From Strigops habroptila (lineage: Eukaryota > Chordata > Aves > Psittaciformes > Psittacidae), in the NCBI RefSeq assembly GCF_004027225.2, contig NC_044277.2:33574812-33638811 (forward strand): a stretch of 64,000 nucleotides of DNA. Direction: 5' to 3'. The notes under the pieces are model-generated. The model was not told where the DNA came from. It saw only the letters and a list, made by a program, of their open reading frames with translations, and ran no database searches. Each line of letters begins with the position of its first letter. The first letter of the stretch is position 1. Positions 9,785-22,470 of this stretch are shown here, in pieces. A program made the position numbers and the translations under genes.

Positions 9785-12700
9785 CCTTCACCACCTTTAA
9801 AGACCAAATCCTATAACCACAGAGGAGACAGTGTCAGGGGTGCTTCCATAGCTACAAGCAAGACAGCCAGGATTTGCAGGTTGTGGGTTAAGAGCATGCT
9901 AAAGGAATCATGACTTATTCCTTGGTATGTTAAAACATGTCAACCATACAAGTGAGAATTGCTACCTGGAAGCATCACTACCAGGTGTGGGGCAGCTATG
10001 TTACTACTGAGAAGCGTTATGGGAAGATCCTTGGCCCTTCTCCTTGCAGAGACTCATAGACTGCAGCCCTGCCATTCAGGCCATACTGTAGCTGGCTCTA
10101 GATCCATCACTCCCAAAGGAAACTGTCTTCTACTTTTATGTTTTTGTGTATTTATCTTACTGTTCTCTGAATAATTGCTCATAAGCAAAGAACCAAACTG
10201 TTTGGCAAGGCATCTATCGCTTTTTCAGTTTATACAAGAACTAGTATTCCAAAACATCTGGTTCTTGCACCCAAGATGTAAACAGCTAAAGAGTTTGCAA
10301 TGTTTTCAAGAAAAAACAACTGGGTAGACCAATCTGTTAGTTGTCCATGGACTCATTCACTAGAACCTGTGTTTGTCCAAGCAGCAAGAAGTGGAAACCA
10401 GCCACACAAATTTCAAGCTGCAGAGCTCCCAGCTGAGAAGGCAGATAGCATGCAAGGCAAGAAGCAGAGGTGTTGTAAAAGCAATATTTCAGCTGGATGC
10501 ACACCTGTGCATCACTCATCAGTTTTCAGAAGCGTATTCCTCCTCAGTATGGTATACTAGGTTTATATTATTATAAGATGATATGCCATAGTATTTTTCA
10601 CTACTTCAGTCCATACTAAAGGGTAGGTCAGAGTCAAATTTTCTACTCTCTTACAATGTCTTTGACTGATGCTGCAAACTGCTACACATTAGTGGACTCC
10701 AGAATTCATATTGTGCCCCAGGGAAATGTCCCCTTTTTCCACATCCACTGACTGTGTTACTGTCTTAATGTTGCCTGTTATGCCACACTCTGTTCCCAAC
10801 AATACCAACATCTGTGTGGTCCATTTAAATGCATCAGGCTGAAAATCATTTTAATCAGCATAGCTAATATATGCTTCACCAACTTAATTTTGTCTCCTTG
10901 CAGAGAATAACATTTCATATGGCCACACAGGTCTACATCTTTTCCATTAAAAGAAACTAAAGCCTTATTAGATATGAAATAATTTTAATTCTATTTTTTC
11001 TCTATTTTTAATACATATACGTACATAAGTGTATACACACATATGATTTCTTTATGATTTAGCATTGGTGGTGTGACAACACAACCAGACTGATTCCCAC
11101 TGTGCTATGCACTGTACAAACATAACATAGTGAAGTTCCCTGATTCAAAATGGAGCAAGAGGTGTAAATGATATACAAGAGAGGGAAGAAGGTAAGAAGG
11201 AAAGATAGAAATGAAGGAAGATAATTTGGTAAGATGCATTCACATCTTATGATTTCAGGCATCCTAAGTTCACTGGACAAATCATAATTACTGGCTAGGC
11301 CCCTATTTTCCTCTGTAGTGAATGAAGAATATAGGTTCCTGTCCCAAATGACCTTCTGGAGAAGCTCACCTTAACAAGTATGACCTGACTCCTAACTAAA
11401 TCTATTTTTATCCATTGACTGTAGAGATAAACCTGAGAGATTCATTGTCTAAATTAACTGGATAAATAAACCAGATTATTAAGAGGGAGAACAGGAAGGA
11501 GTTGTACATGGATACACCTAAGAAAACACATATAACAGGAAGTATGTAATAGTTGATCACAAAGGTACAAGCACAGTTGTCAGCCTGCTATTATCAATTT
11601 ACATTTTACAATATGCATTATCACACTGCTGAATTTTGAGGAGTGGCTGAAAGAACTTTGTAATTTATACATATCAACTTGAACATTTTCCAAACATAAG
11701 TTGCAGCATAGGAGAAAATATTTGTGCAATAAAGAACAAGTGAACAACACTGTTCAGTGCAAAGGGCAAACTTATGCGTACTAGATAATAAGCCACTCAG
11801 CAAAGATGAGGCTAATTCTGGGAAGGAAACTTCAAAAATCATAGAAAATCATGGTAAGAGGTAATAATTTGAAAGGGTATGAGTTCAGGTAAATCCAACA
11901 GTTTATTAGTTTAGTGTACTACTTTAGCGGTAAGCTAAATCATGAAGATTTGCCCATAAAAGCAGCATTTTGAATAGATACAAGCACTGAGTCAAGATTA
12001 CAGTATCTAGAGTTATAGACGATCAGAGTTTGGATCTGAATTCTGAAAGTCTTTGTTGAAAGATGAAATAGAAAGGTGTCTTAGAGACAGGCACTAATCA
12101 GCAGGAAATTTTAGGGGCAACCTGGGAGTGTAAAACTGAGCCAAAGGTGAAACCAGAATTACCATCCTGAACAGGTTACAGAGGATGAGCTCAAGGAAGA
12201 GAAAGCGGAAGGAGGGGGCGTTTTGACCAGACATTGAAAGAGCAGCTTCTGTCATTCTACACCAGTGGTACTGGCTTAACATTTATCACCAGTTATCAGA
12301 AAAAGCAGTCATGGCTTTAATCTCCTTTGGAAGAAACAAACTCAGAGAAGGCAGATTTCTAAGTCACAAGCCATACCTGAAGATGAAAGCCTTGAGGACA
12401 TACAAAAGGAGAGTGCCACAATGGACCCCAAGACATCCCCTCTGAAAGATGGGACCTGAGAGAGTTCCTGTGGCCAGGACTTTGTATATCTCACAGAAAC
12501 CAACCCATATCCATGGATCTGGTTAGTGAATAAGAAACCATCGAGAGAAACTGAAGAGGAATTTTCTTTTTCTTCAAAATGTAGTATTTCTAAATTTTTC
12601 CAATACTTGACACCAGAAAAATTAAACCTGTCAGCAAAAACTCCTCTGTGAAATCTAAAACTTCAGGGTTCTAAGAGGAGGAGGAGCAGGAAAGTAAAAC

Positions 12701-15700
12701 TGACAGGTAAAAGAAAAAAAATATAGAAAGGTAAAAGTTAATTGTGACACCTAAAAGCTCTGTCATTTTCTTTAATCCATTATAACATCAAGTGCATAAA
12801 ACATGGGGAATTTTTACACTGGCATAAACACATCTTTCATCGCTACCCACAGAATAGTGTAGGAAGTTAAAGGAGGCATTTTAAGTATTTTATTAAGTGC
12901 CCTTAATAAATCCAGATTCACTCACATTTCTTGCACACTGCATATCCAAAATAATTAAAGTTCAGGACTTTTCACCAACATCTTTCACCTGTTTTAAAAT
13001 TATCTCTATAATGCTAATGCTAATGATAATTTCATAGCAAAGCCACCACAGAATGTTACGCATATGGTATCTTAAACTATTCCTGGACATGTGACTTTCA
13101 GCAAACAAAGGTTCCTGTCACCATTAACACAGTGGGAAATACTGCTGCAAGTATTCTTACCAACTATTCAACTATTAATTTCTCTCACAAATCTTGGTGG
13201 GGTTTCTACATGTGGTTAGACCCTTAGGTTCAAAAGTTACCTCTTACCTCAGCTGTCTCACCTGCTTAGTGTAATCAAATGAATCCCCTTCTCAACATTA
13301 CATTTAAAACTATATTTATGAGTTACAAGTGTTACTCTGTAAAGCAAGCATTTTTATTTAATATGCTCTATCAAATGGCTGATGAATCAAATAGAGTTAG
13401 GCTGTGAATTATAAAAATTATTAATTAAAGGTAAAATGAAAGAAGATCAATATTTCCCTCAAAACCTGACATAACTGATCTCTGGCATAAGCAGAAAAAA
13501 ATCCATTCGCTTACATGGAGCAATAATTACTAAGGCCAGAAGAGGGTTTGTCCCTGAAGCCATATTAAGCATTTCTTAATAAATGGTCTTAAAGCAACAT
13601 GATTTCTCATTTTAAAATAGATTTTTAAATTGATGCAAAGTCCATCATAAACTGAATTTTGTGTTTACAAGTATTTCATAATCTGAAAACTTGTGTAAGA
13701 ACCAATTTGAGAGTTTATTACTAGGGTTCATTCAAGAAGATTCTCAAGGAAACTGTATTTACTGTGTATAAGAACATTATGTCATTCTGCAGCTTGATGT
13801 ACCACTTTTGTATCCTTTTTTGTGGCAAGAACATTATGCACGGTTGTTAGGACAGATAAAAAAAAAAAATGGGTTCATTATTTGACTGCTGCAGGGAAAA
13901 CAGCAGTAATAGTCAAGTCTGGATCCAAACAGAATATTCTTTGGGTAGGCAATTTATGAAGTAGGCAGTATACCAAGGTTCACATGTAATGAGTAATACT
14001 GTACTAGACATTTGAGTGTCAAGGAGTAGGCTCTAATTTCGTACCTGAAATTAATAAATAGGGTAATTGGATTTCTTCCTCTTTACAACCTTCATATCCC
14101 TTTGTATTTGATCACTTCACAAACAGGAATTATCTCATTATCATATTATCCCTAGTAAGAAAAGAAGTTTTACAGGCTATGCCCAGGTTCCTCTGAAACA
14201 ACAGCATAAGGAGTAGCTGTGAGCCAGGTGATTTCTACTTCTGACACACATACTGCCCAAACTGCTGCTATGCCAGCAGTCTGCAAACCTGTCTGGATGT
14301 CTTGGTCGTATATGAAGCCATCAGGTAAACTGAGATAAATAAGGAGCCATACATTATCAAGCATGTCAACTTGCTCACAGTCTCGTAATTACCTTGAATA
14401 AGGAATCTAGTATTGAAAGAGCCTTGGTGTGGGTGGTAAAACACAGGCTTTACATTTGCTTATGGTAACATTAAAAAAAAAAAGTCTATCAGAGACTCAC
14501 AAATCTGAATTCCCAAACGTTCAGTATCTTAATTCCAAGCCCAAGCACAAATGCCTGCTCACAGGTGCACATGAAATCTCTGTTGAAGATCTCAGACCTT
14601 AATATCCCCTATATTTTATGCATGATAGCACTCCAAAGAGCACCATGGTCTCATGTACCAGGTGGGGGACAATTAAGTGCCACAGGACAGAGTGTCTTGT
14701 ATCAGTCACAGTTATTGTCCCCGGTCTTATTAAACATCTGAGATCTAACATAACAGGAGCAAGAAAAGTAACGTGATTGCCAGCCAACATAAATATAAGG
14801 CTGCTCTAAAAACTAACATACTTCTACAGAATCATTTTGTGATAAAGCAGAAACAATAAAATGTTATTAGCAAGGCCTTCAGTTCTCACAACACATTTAA
14901 AATGCTACACAAAATGCAGACTTACCTTAATACTGGCCATGGATAGAGATTTTTCACTTTAAAAAATTGTAGATTTGCATATTTGCAGGTTTCCCATTCA
15001 TACCTTTACGAGACTTGTATTCCAAGAAAAATTAAAGGGCTTACTGACATAATACAAACTGAAACTAAAATCATATGAAAACCATGTCACACGGTTAATG
15101 ATTTGCTACCTGTCAAGAACTGTCATTCTTATGAATTTGTTATAAAAATTCTATTCTAAAAATTGAGAAGTTCCTGTCTATACTTAATACTAAATTTAAT
15201 ATATTATAAAATTTCCTTCAACAAATTAATTTCACACTTTATCCGTAAAAGTAAAAAACAAACCAACCAACCAAACAAGAGTACCACTTTCCCTCTGTAT
15301 GTTTATACATGTGTACACATGCTCAAATTTAGACTTTTAGTTTGTTAGACCTATTGAGCAGGAGCCAATAGATGTTTATGGGAACATATATGTGTAAATG
15401 TGTGTGTTTCTATCTATATGGGGTTTTATACATATATATATTAATTTATTTATTTGTACAAACATGTATGTATCTCAAAGATTAATAAAAAAAAGAACAA
15501 TCTTTTTGGCTATAATCGAAAACTGTAGTACAATGCACTTTAAAATATGTACAAAAAGCTTTTCTGTGTAATGATACATAAAGAGAATGTACATGTCCAG
15601 GGACAAGTGATTAAAATTGTTCTCCTCTGGTAAAACCACAGGAGTTTGCAAGAGTCTCCTCCAGCTGAGCTATCAGGACTCAATATACATGCAATTTTTA

Positions 15701-17802
15701 TGCATGCTTAGTGAGCTGCAGGTGTTGTGATTCAGCCTCTATGACTGTGCTGCACAGGATAATGCATACCCTCAGCCAGAGCCACTTAGAGCTTTTCTAG
15801 CTCTTAGGGACAGGAAATACAACCCTACCTGTATCTTCATAGGAAACAGTATCAGTGCTTTGCCTTCCTGCTTCCTCCTTATATGTCAGAAACATCATAA
15901 ACATAAGCAGTTTTTGCAGTGCTTGAAATATTATTTTCATGTCATCACCTGAAGAACAGGATCAACAAATCAAATTAATTTTCCAAAACTTCAAAAACCA
16001 CTGTCTGAATCCAAAGCATTACTGCAGAATTCCTGGCTCAGTTGCACATGGCTCATTCCTGCAAGACAATACACTGGGAAAACAACTTAGGACATCAGTG
16101 GGACAATGCATTATCCAGAACAGCCTTCTGAATAAGTGCAACAGAGGCCTTTCTGTTAGCGCAGAATCATCTCCGTGATGATTCAAAGCTAACAGGCCCA
16201 CTGTGTGCAAGCCCAAAAAGCTCTTCATAACGGCTGTGAGCATCATGACTGCACTACTTAAAAATGTAGTTGTATATTGCTCCACAGTAAAATAACTTCA
16301 GAGAATAAGCAGCTCAGCAATTACAACACCTGTTCTGTCCTATAAAGGATCAAATGAATGCAAGCACTCTGTTAGAATATAGTTTTTGTGGACAATATTT
16401 CTTTCAATGTTGGACTAAACTACTGTGTGTTTTTGCAGCAAATTGAATGTCTGATACCAGCATAAACCTATGTAATCTTTGCCAAGAAAAACAGAAGTGA
16501 TTCATCATGCCCATCCTGTTTTAAATTCCTCTGTCTTGATGGTTCCACTTGCAGAAAATCCACTGGAATGGACTGGGCCACTGGTTCTTCACAATCTTCA
16601 CTTGACTCGATGGATGAGACTGCAAGAGTAGCTGCAGACAAGACAAAACTCTGGCAAACTGACTGTGGACTAGACTATCTACATTTAGCAGCTTTTACCA
16701 AGGCTGCCCCTCTCCATGGACCTGGGCCAGATTTCAAAAGTAACTGCCTTCCATTACAACAGAGGTTTCTTTTAAATCCTAAAAAAATCACTATTGATCT
16801 TAGTCAATGATTATCATTCCTTTATGTTTGAAGAATTTTGGTCATTTGAGATATGTTCTGCCTGTAATATAGAAATATACATAATTTACCAGCAGAGCAA
16901 TAAATACATTATATACTGAGTCTGGTATATACTTTAAATTCTTATAGTTCCGCCTCAGCTTTTTTAAATTTGTAATAGGTTTTGCAAGCTATTTGCCCAG
17001 ATAGTGACTAAGCTCCTACAACTTCAAAGGAGGACATCTTAAATCAGCCAAGTCACAAACTCACTGCTGTGACCATTGTTGTTATTAAAAAATTACAAAA
17101 CCCCTGTAACACAGAGAGAGAAAAAAGCTTTGTGTATCTCATTCTTGGAGTGTAAATCATGCAGTTCATTAGCTGAATTACTGTCTGGATGAATTATTTG
17201 TTTTCTAGTTAGACTTGCCATCAAACAAAGCACATCTCTAAATTGTGACAGAACTCCTATGGTATTCAGTACACATCCTGTTATTTGCTTCCAAACAGGG
17301 TAGGAAGGACCTTTTTCCTCTGTTTTGATTAGTGTTAACAGGACATTGTATATTTTACCTTTGGAACAGTTGACTTATTCCAGACATTGGAAACTAAGGT
17401 ACTCAATAGAACTAGCATAGAAATAAACAGGATGAAACATTGACCTGAAAAACCTCCGGATTTTTGAAGATTCTTTGTGTAAGTGTCTTTACTTTTGCTA
17501 CTTAAGCTTTGCAGTCAATGAATGGTTTTGCCATTGGTATTAATGGAAGTTACAAAAGAAAACGTATGGTTTGAAAGAATGTGTTGGCTGATGGCTTCAG
17601 CTCAGTGTTACAGGTTCGTCTGCTTTTTCGTTAATTACTCCACTATATTGTACAAGCTGACAGCAGTTTTCTACCACTGCTGCTATTCTGTACCCTGCTA
17701 GAGCAGAACCCCCGGTCACCTGTCCAGAGAACCCAAAACTTGAACTCACATGGAGTATTTATGCTCTGAGCAGTATTAACATACAGATTTTTAGGAGAAG
17801 CT
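9785..17802. other. Long non-coding stretch (presumed XKR9 intron)
   Basis: Eight kilobases with no supported exon. AT-rich simple sequence occurs around 15390-15475 (ATATAT and TTTATTTATT runs). A splice-donor-like end at 14926 was examined as a possible XKR9 exon and not accepted. Minus-strand open frames at 11059, 11621, 14170, 14599 and 16019 are short and unrecognised. Confidence 0.45.
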
Positions 17803-18255
17803 CACAAAGTCACGAAACAGCTGAGGTGGCAAGTGACCTCTGGAGATGATCTGGTTCAACCCCCTTGCTCAAGCAGGGCCACATAGATCAGGCTGCCCAG
17901 GACTATGTCCGAACAGCTTTTGAGTATCTCCAAGGACGGAGATCCATAACCCCTCCGGGCAGCCTCTGCCAGTGCTCGGCCAACCTCACAGTGAAAAAGT
18001 GTTTTCTTGATGTTCAGAGGGAACATCCTCTGTTTCAGATAGTGCCCATTGCTTCTGGTCCTGTCACTGGGCATGACTGGGAAGAGACTGGCTCAGCCCT
18101 CTTTGCACCCTCCCTTCAGGTATTTATAGTCATTGATGAGATTTCCCTGAGCCTTCTCTTCTCCAGGCTGAACAGTCCCAACTCTCTCAGCCTTTTCTCA
18201 TGGGAGAGATTCCCCAGTCCCCTCATTATCCTGCCTAAGCATCTCCTACGGACCA
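17803..18255 (-). mobile_element. CR1 LINE fragment
   Basis: Minus-oriented CR1 3' end of the subtype beginning TCACAAAGTC..GAGGTGG and GACCTCTGGAGATGATCTGG. It then contains CACAGTGAAAAAGTG, TCAGAGGGAACATCCT and CTTCTCCAGGCTGAACAGTC in the family order. The copy is truncated and out of frame. Confidence 0.9.
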
Positions 18256-21150
18256 GCTGAACTGACTTCCTACATTTTCTACACAATGCTGCCTCTTAAT
18301 GCAGGAATCTTGAGGCCTACATTCTCTGAAAAATCAGCTTAATTTCTTTTTGGTTTAAGGTCTCATTACTTATCTCTGTATCAGGTAACAAGCATAAAAA
18401 CATAATGAAACTGAATGAAAAATTCTCCAAGTGCCAAGAAATATACGCATATCTAACTTAAAATATGTTTCAGAAATAGCAGCTAGAACTGTATTGAAAT
18501 AACATGAAAACCTACCAGCCAAAAATCCTCTCTGCAAGACTGCCACGTACCAATGTCTATAAAGATAAGTATTTCAAGAAATTTTCTATGCATCATTCAA
18601 TTGTTTCGAATTATCACAAACTACACGCTTGTGCTTAGATCTATTAGGCTATTACACAGCCACAGTAAAGAGGCATTTATCCTCAATATCTATGCTTAAA
18701 TGGGGAAGAAAGCCAAATGCTAGTACTCAAAGGTGCTAAAAAATGCAAACAGTGACCTTGGGGGATTTTCAGAAATGCCAAACTGCATTTTATGTCTCTC
18801 ACAGTTGTAGAAATTCAGTCCTCCATCACATAGCACATTGTCTATCACCAGCAATCTCACTTTAGGTTTTATTTCTCTTCTTTTTTTTAACTGGTAGTCT
18901 AACATTCCCCACCTCAGAGTATCTATGATTCTGTGATTTTTCCCCTCAAATTTTTGTCTTAACAACATAAACCAGTCAGTGAACCAAAAGAACTTCAGGG
19001 TATACACACACATTTGCTTGTACCACATTACAGAGTATAATAGCAAGATATTCAGGTGTGCCTGTTAATCCCCGCATTATAAGAGAAATAACAGTTTTTT
19101 AAACCGATGGGCTGGTGCAAGAAATGATGGTAGTAGAAGAACCTGCACTTCCAAAGGCTATCCAAAGGCACCCACTGCTGCCACCTACGGACGAAACAGA
19201 TTCATAACCGCTACATAACGTTAGAAAATTTACTCTTTTACTAGAGGACAGTGATAGGTGTAGAAAGTGTTCCCTGGGGAACAAGTCTACAGTTCCCCGG
19301 ACAGTTTTTGATTGAGGGAAAAAAATCTAAAATCTTGTGATGTTATATATATAACTGGCATGTTACTGCTTCCGAGTGAATGACCTGACAACTTCATGTA
19401 AATCATTTCAGAAATCTCTAAACTTCCAAAGTTTTCTTAGAAATAGGAAAACACTTTTCTTAGAATAAGAAACCTTTGCTTAGGTAGTACCTTCTTCTAG
19501 CCACACAGCAACTAAACTTTACCTATAGACTGAAAATTGGTTGAACATACCACCAAATTAGTGTACACGTGTGCTACAAAATCAGCATAATATTGCACCT
19601 CATGATTAGGTAAGTTCAGGTCTAGCCACAGTTTCTTATAAAACAGTATACAGGAAAATGATGTGGGAAGAGACTGGAATATTGTCTATAGAGGTGTCTT
19701 GCCTACTTCTGCAGCATACCTGCACAAAAAAGGGCTTCTTTCCTTTGACCTGAAACATCCTTTCTGTTATCTGCAGCTCATGCTTTGATGAGCTTGCAAA
19801 TAAGAAGTATATGTAATGGGTTTATGTAAATAAGTAAAATTTTGATCTATCATCAGATAAATCAAAGAAATTGGCTTGAAGGCCTAAATACAGAATGGCC
19901 CTTAACTGTACTGTGGCACAGTTTCTGTTTGTGGCTTTTATGATGCCTGCAATTAACAGCTGCAACTGAAGTCCATGCCCAGGAGTAGATTTTTTTAATT
20001 GCTGCATAATACAGGCCTGCAACCTACACTGCCAGCAGGCCTCTTGTGCATCACAAGGCAAACTCTTTGGCTCAATGGGTACCCACAAGGTAATGAATAC
20101 TGTTTTTGTAGCTGAAGAACCAGCTAGCACTATAAGTGTACTAACTATAGCTAAATTAGCACTGATGAAACAGCCTAGAGGCAAGCCCCAATCCCAGTTG
20201 GCCCCTGGACAGTGAAGAAGACAGTCAGCACTGCTGTCTGACCAAGCAGCTGAAAGGCACCATTTGTTCTCTGATTTTGGAGGCCAGCTGAAAATCTGGA
20301 GTTGGGAGTCAACACTAGCAAGTAAGGCATGGCTAGGCAGGTAGCAGGGCCTGCCTCAGAGCTGCCTCCTTGCCTTGTGCCATCCCCTGCCTCGCACTGC
20401 CCAGGAACCGAACGCATTAGGTGGATCTGTAGCTCATCTCCCAGCATGTACTGCTGGCATTACCTGCCCACATTACCATTTAAGCAGACCAGAAAATTTA
20501 AACTTTGAAGTTTCATGGAGATACAAAGTCCTGTTGAAGCCACAAAGTTTTGTTTTTCAGTTACACGCTGTACTCTGAGTTGGTTGTCTAACAAGTCTTT
20601 CTGAAGCTTGTCTATCAAGATCATGTTTGGGAATTTCTGCCCCTTCAGAAGGCAGTGGGAATCTGTTCTGTTTGCCCAGGCAAATCCTAGGAATGGCCCC
20701 AGATGCCATGTAAGGGTTGCAACTCTATTTTCATATAATGAAAAACCATTTAAGCAAAAAATATGCTATCACCAAACACTTTTATGTGCTTTGTATTGCT
20801 ATGATCACCTTATAAATTTACATTTATTTGTTACAGGTAATATATAGGATCTTATATAGGTATAAAACAATCAGATAATATTTGAAAGTCTAATATTGGT
20901 AAAGTTGCCCACAGGAATATTACCTGCTCTGATTTCAGGTTAAATTATCTTTATTCTTCATTTGCAGGTACTTTAAGGAGAGAACAAGTCTGCTCTAATT
21001 TCTCTAACAATGTCAGTTGAAATGCAATTAACCAGGGGTTTCAGAGGGGACACTGCAAAGCTAAAAAGGTGAATTTACCTTTTTTGCAGGCTTTAGAATG
21101 AACGCCGTTTGCAAATACAGTATTACTATTTGGATGACATTAACAAAATT
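18256..21150. other. Non-coding stretch between two CR1 copies
   Basis: No supported exon. A locally GC-richer patch at about 19900-20470 holds two minus-strand open frames of 120 and 90 codons (19822-20184 and 20175-20447). They overlap by ten bases in different frames and match nothing I recognise. Confidence 0.4.
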
Positions 21151-21636
21151 TCACAAAGTCGCAGAATGGTTGAGGTGGGAAGGGACCTCTGGAGATGATC
21201 TGGTCCAACCCCTCTGCTAAGCAGGACCACACAAAGCCAGTTACCCAGGACCATGTCCAGACGGCTTTTGAACATCTCCAAGGATGGAGACTCCACAACC
21301 TCTCTGGGCAACCAGTGCCAGTGCTCGGTCACCCTCACAGTGAAAAAGTGGTTCCTGATTTTCAGAGGGAACATCCTGTGTTTCAGATTGCGCCCATTGC
21401 CTCTGGTCCTGCCACTGGGCCCTGTGAGAAGACCAGAGACAATGGTCCTGTGACAGAGCTTGACTCAATCTTCTATGCATCGTCCCTTCAGGTATTTATA
21501 TACATTTATGAGATCCCTCCTGAGCCTCCCCATCTCCAGGCTGGACAGTCCCAGCTCTCTCAGCCTTTCCTCACAGAAGAGATGTCCAGCCCTTTAGTGC
21601 CCTTTCACTGGAACACCCTCCAGCAGCTCCCCATTT
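21151..21636 (-). mobile_element. CR1 LINE fragment close to the LACTB2 promoter
   Basis: Same CR1 subtype and orientation as the copy at 17803-18255, starting TCACAAAGTCGCAGAATGG. It contains ATCTCCAAGGATGGAGACTC, CACAGTGAAAAAGTGG and CATCTCCAGGCTGGACAGTC, and ends near CTCCAGCAGCTCC. It lies about 250 bases from the CpG island. Confidence 0.92.
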
Positions 21637-21879
21637 TTCCTTAAAATGATGAAACCTGGATAGCTCTTACATGACATACAGGAGCATATATAGCTCCTAT
21701 ATATGCTGTTAAGCGGGAATGTTCTCAGAATATACAGAAGACGCAGCTGTCACCACAATAAATTCCTCCGGCTTTAGGAAGAAGTCAGCAGAGCCCGGAC
21801 CTGCCTCTCACAAGGCAGCAGCGAGGCACCAACCCGCCAAAGGAGAACATCGCCTTTATTCCACCGAATTACCACAGTG

Positions 21880-22470
21880 TTTGAGGTGTTTCTTGCGGCC
21901 GCATTTAATCGAAAACGACCGTGAGAAGCCGCCCCCAACCGGGCGGAAGGTCCCGCGTACGGCGCCGAGAGGCGGAGCAGGGGAAGTAGTGGCTTCCGTC
22001 TTCCCGCCCTCGGTGTCGGTGTGAGCGGAGCCGGGAGCAGGGCGGCGGGGAAGGGGGAAGGTTTATTTGCGGGGTGCAGTTGCAGAGATGGTGTCGCTGC
22101 TGCCGCGCATCGAGCGGCTCTCGTCGCGGGTGGTGCGGGTACTGGGCTGCAATCCGGGGCCCATGACTCTGCAGGGCACCAACACCTACCTGGTGGGCAC
22201 CGGGTCCAGGTAACGACCCTGCTCGGGGGCCCCGCTTTAGGCCTGTGCGCTGCCTCCGGTTGTTCCGAAATCTCTTAATTAGAGTAAAAAGAGAGGAGAA
22301 GAAAACAAACATTACAGCGTTAAGCCTCTGGGACCGGTTCCAGGAGGTGGTTTGTGCGGGTGGGGTGTGGATCCGCAGCCGGGCGAGGGAGTTCCGTGAG
22401 GGAAGCGGGTGGGCGCCTCGGCTCAGGCCTTGCCGGCCAGCACCGTGCTAAACGGTGGCTCCTGCGGCTT
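21880..22470. promoter_or_regulatory. CpG-island promoter of LACTB2, possibly shared with XKR9
   Basis: GC content and CpG density rise sharply here against AT-rich surroundings. There is no TATA box before the LACTB2 start. Visible motifs are an ETS-like GCGGAAG at 21943-21949, a second in reverse (CTTCCG) at 21993-21998, and an E2F-like TTCCCGCC at 22001-22008. Transcription of LACTB2 probably starts near 22020-22070. In human, XKR9 lies head-to-head with LACTB2, so this island may once have fired both ways; that is inference. Confidence 0.7.
22088..22209 (+). CDS. LACTB2: LACTB2 exon 1 (residues 1-40 and part of 41)
   Basis: Starts [10 protein letters not shown] and includes the conserved [17 protein letters not shown] block. 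Donor AG|GTAACG after two bases of the Arg-41 codon. Confidence 0.96.

Noticed and set aside
14926-15002. Possible XKR9 exon ending in a good donor (AAG|GTAAGT) in the right phase, encoding ...KVKNLYPWPVLR
   Set aside because: The phase would fit, but the residues do not match the conserved LLH-LQ-G motif expected before RYWFALK, and there is a stop just upstream with no convincing acceptor.
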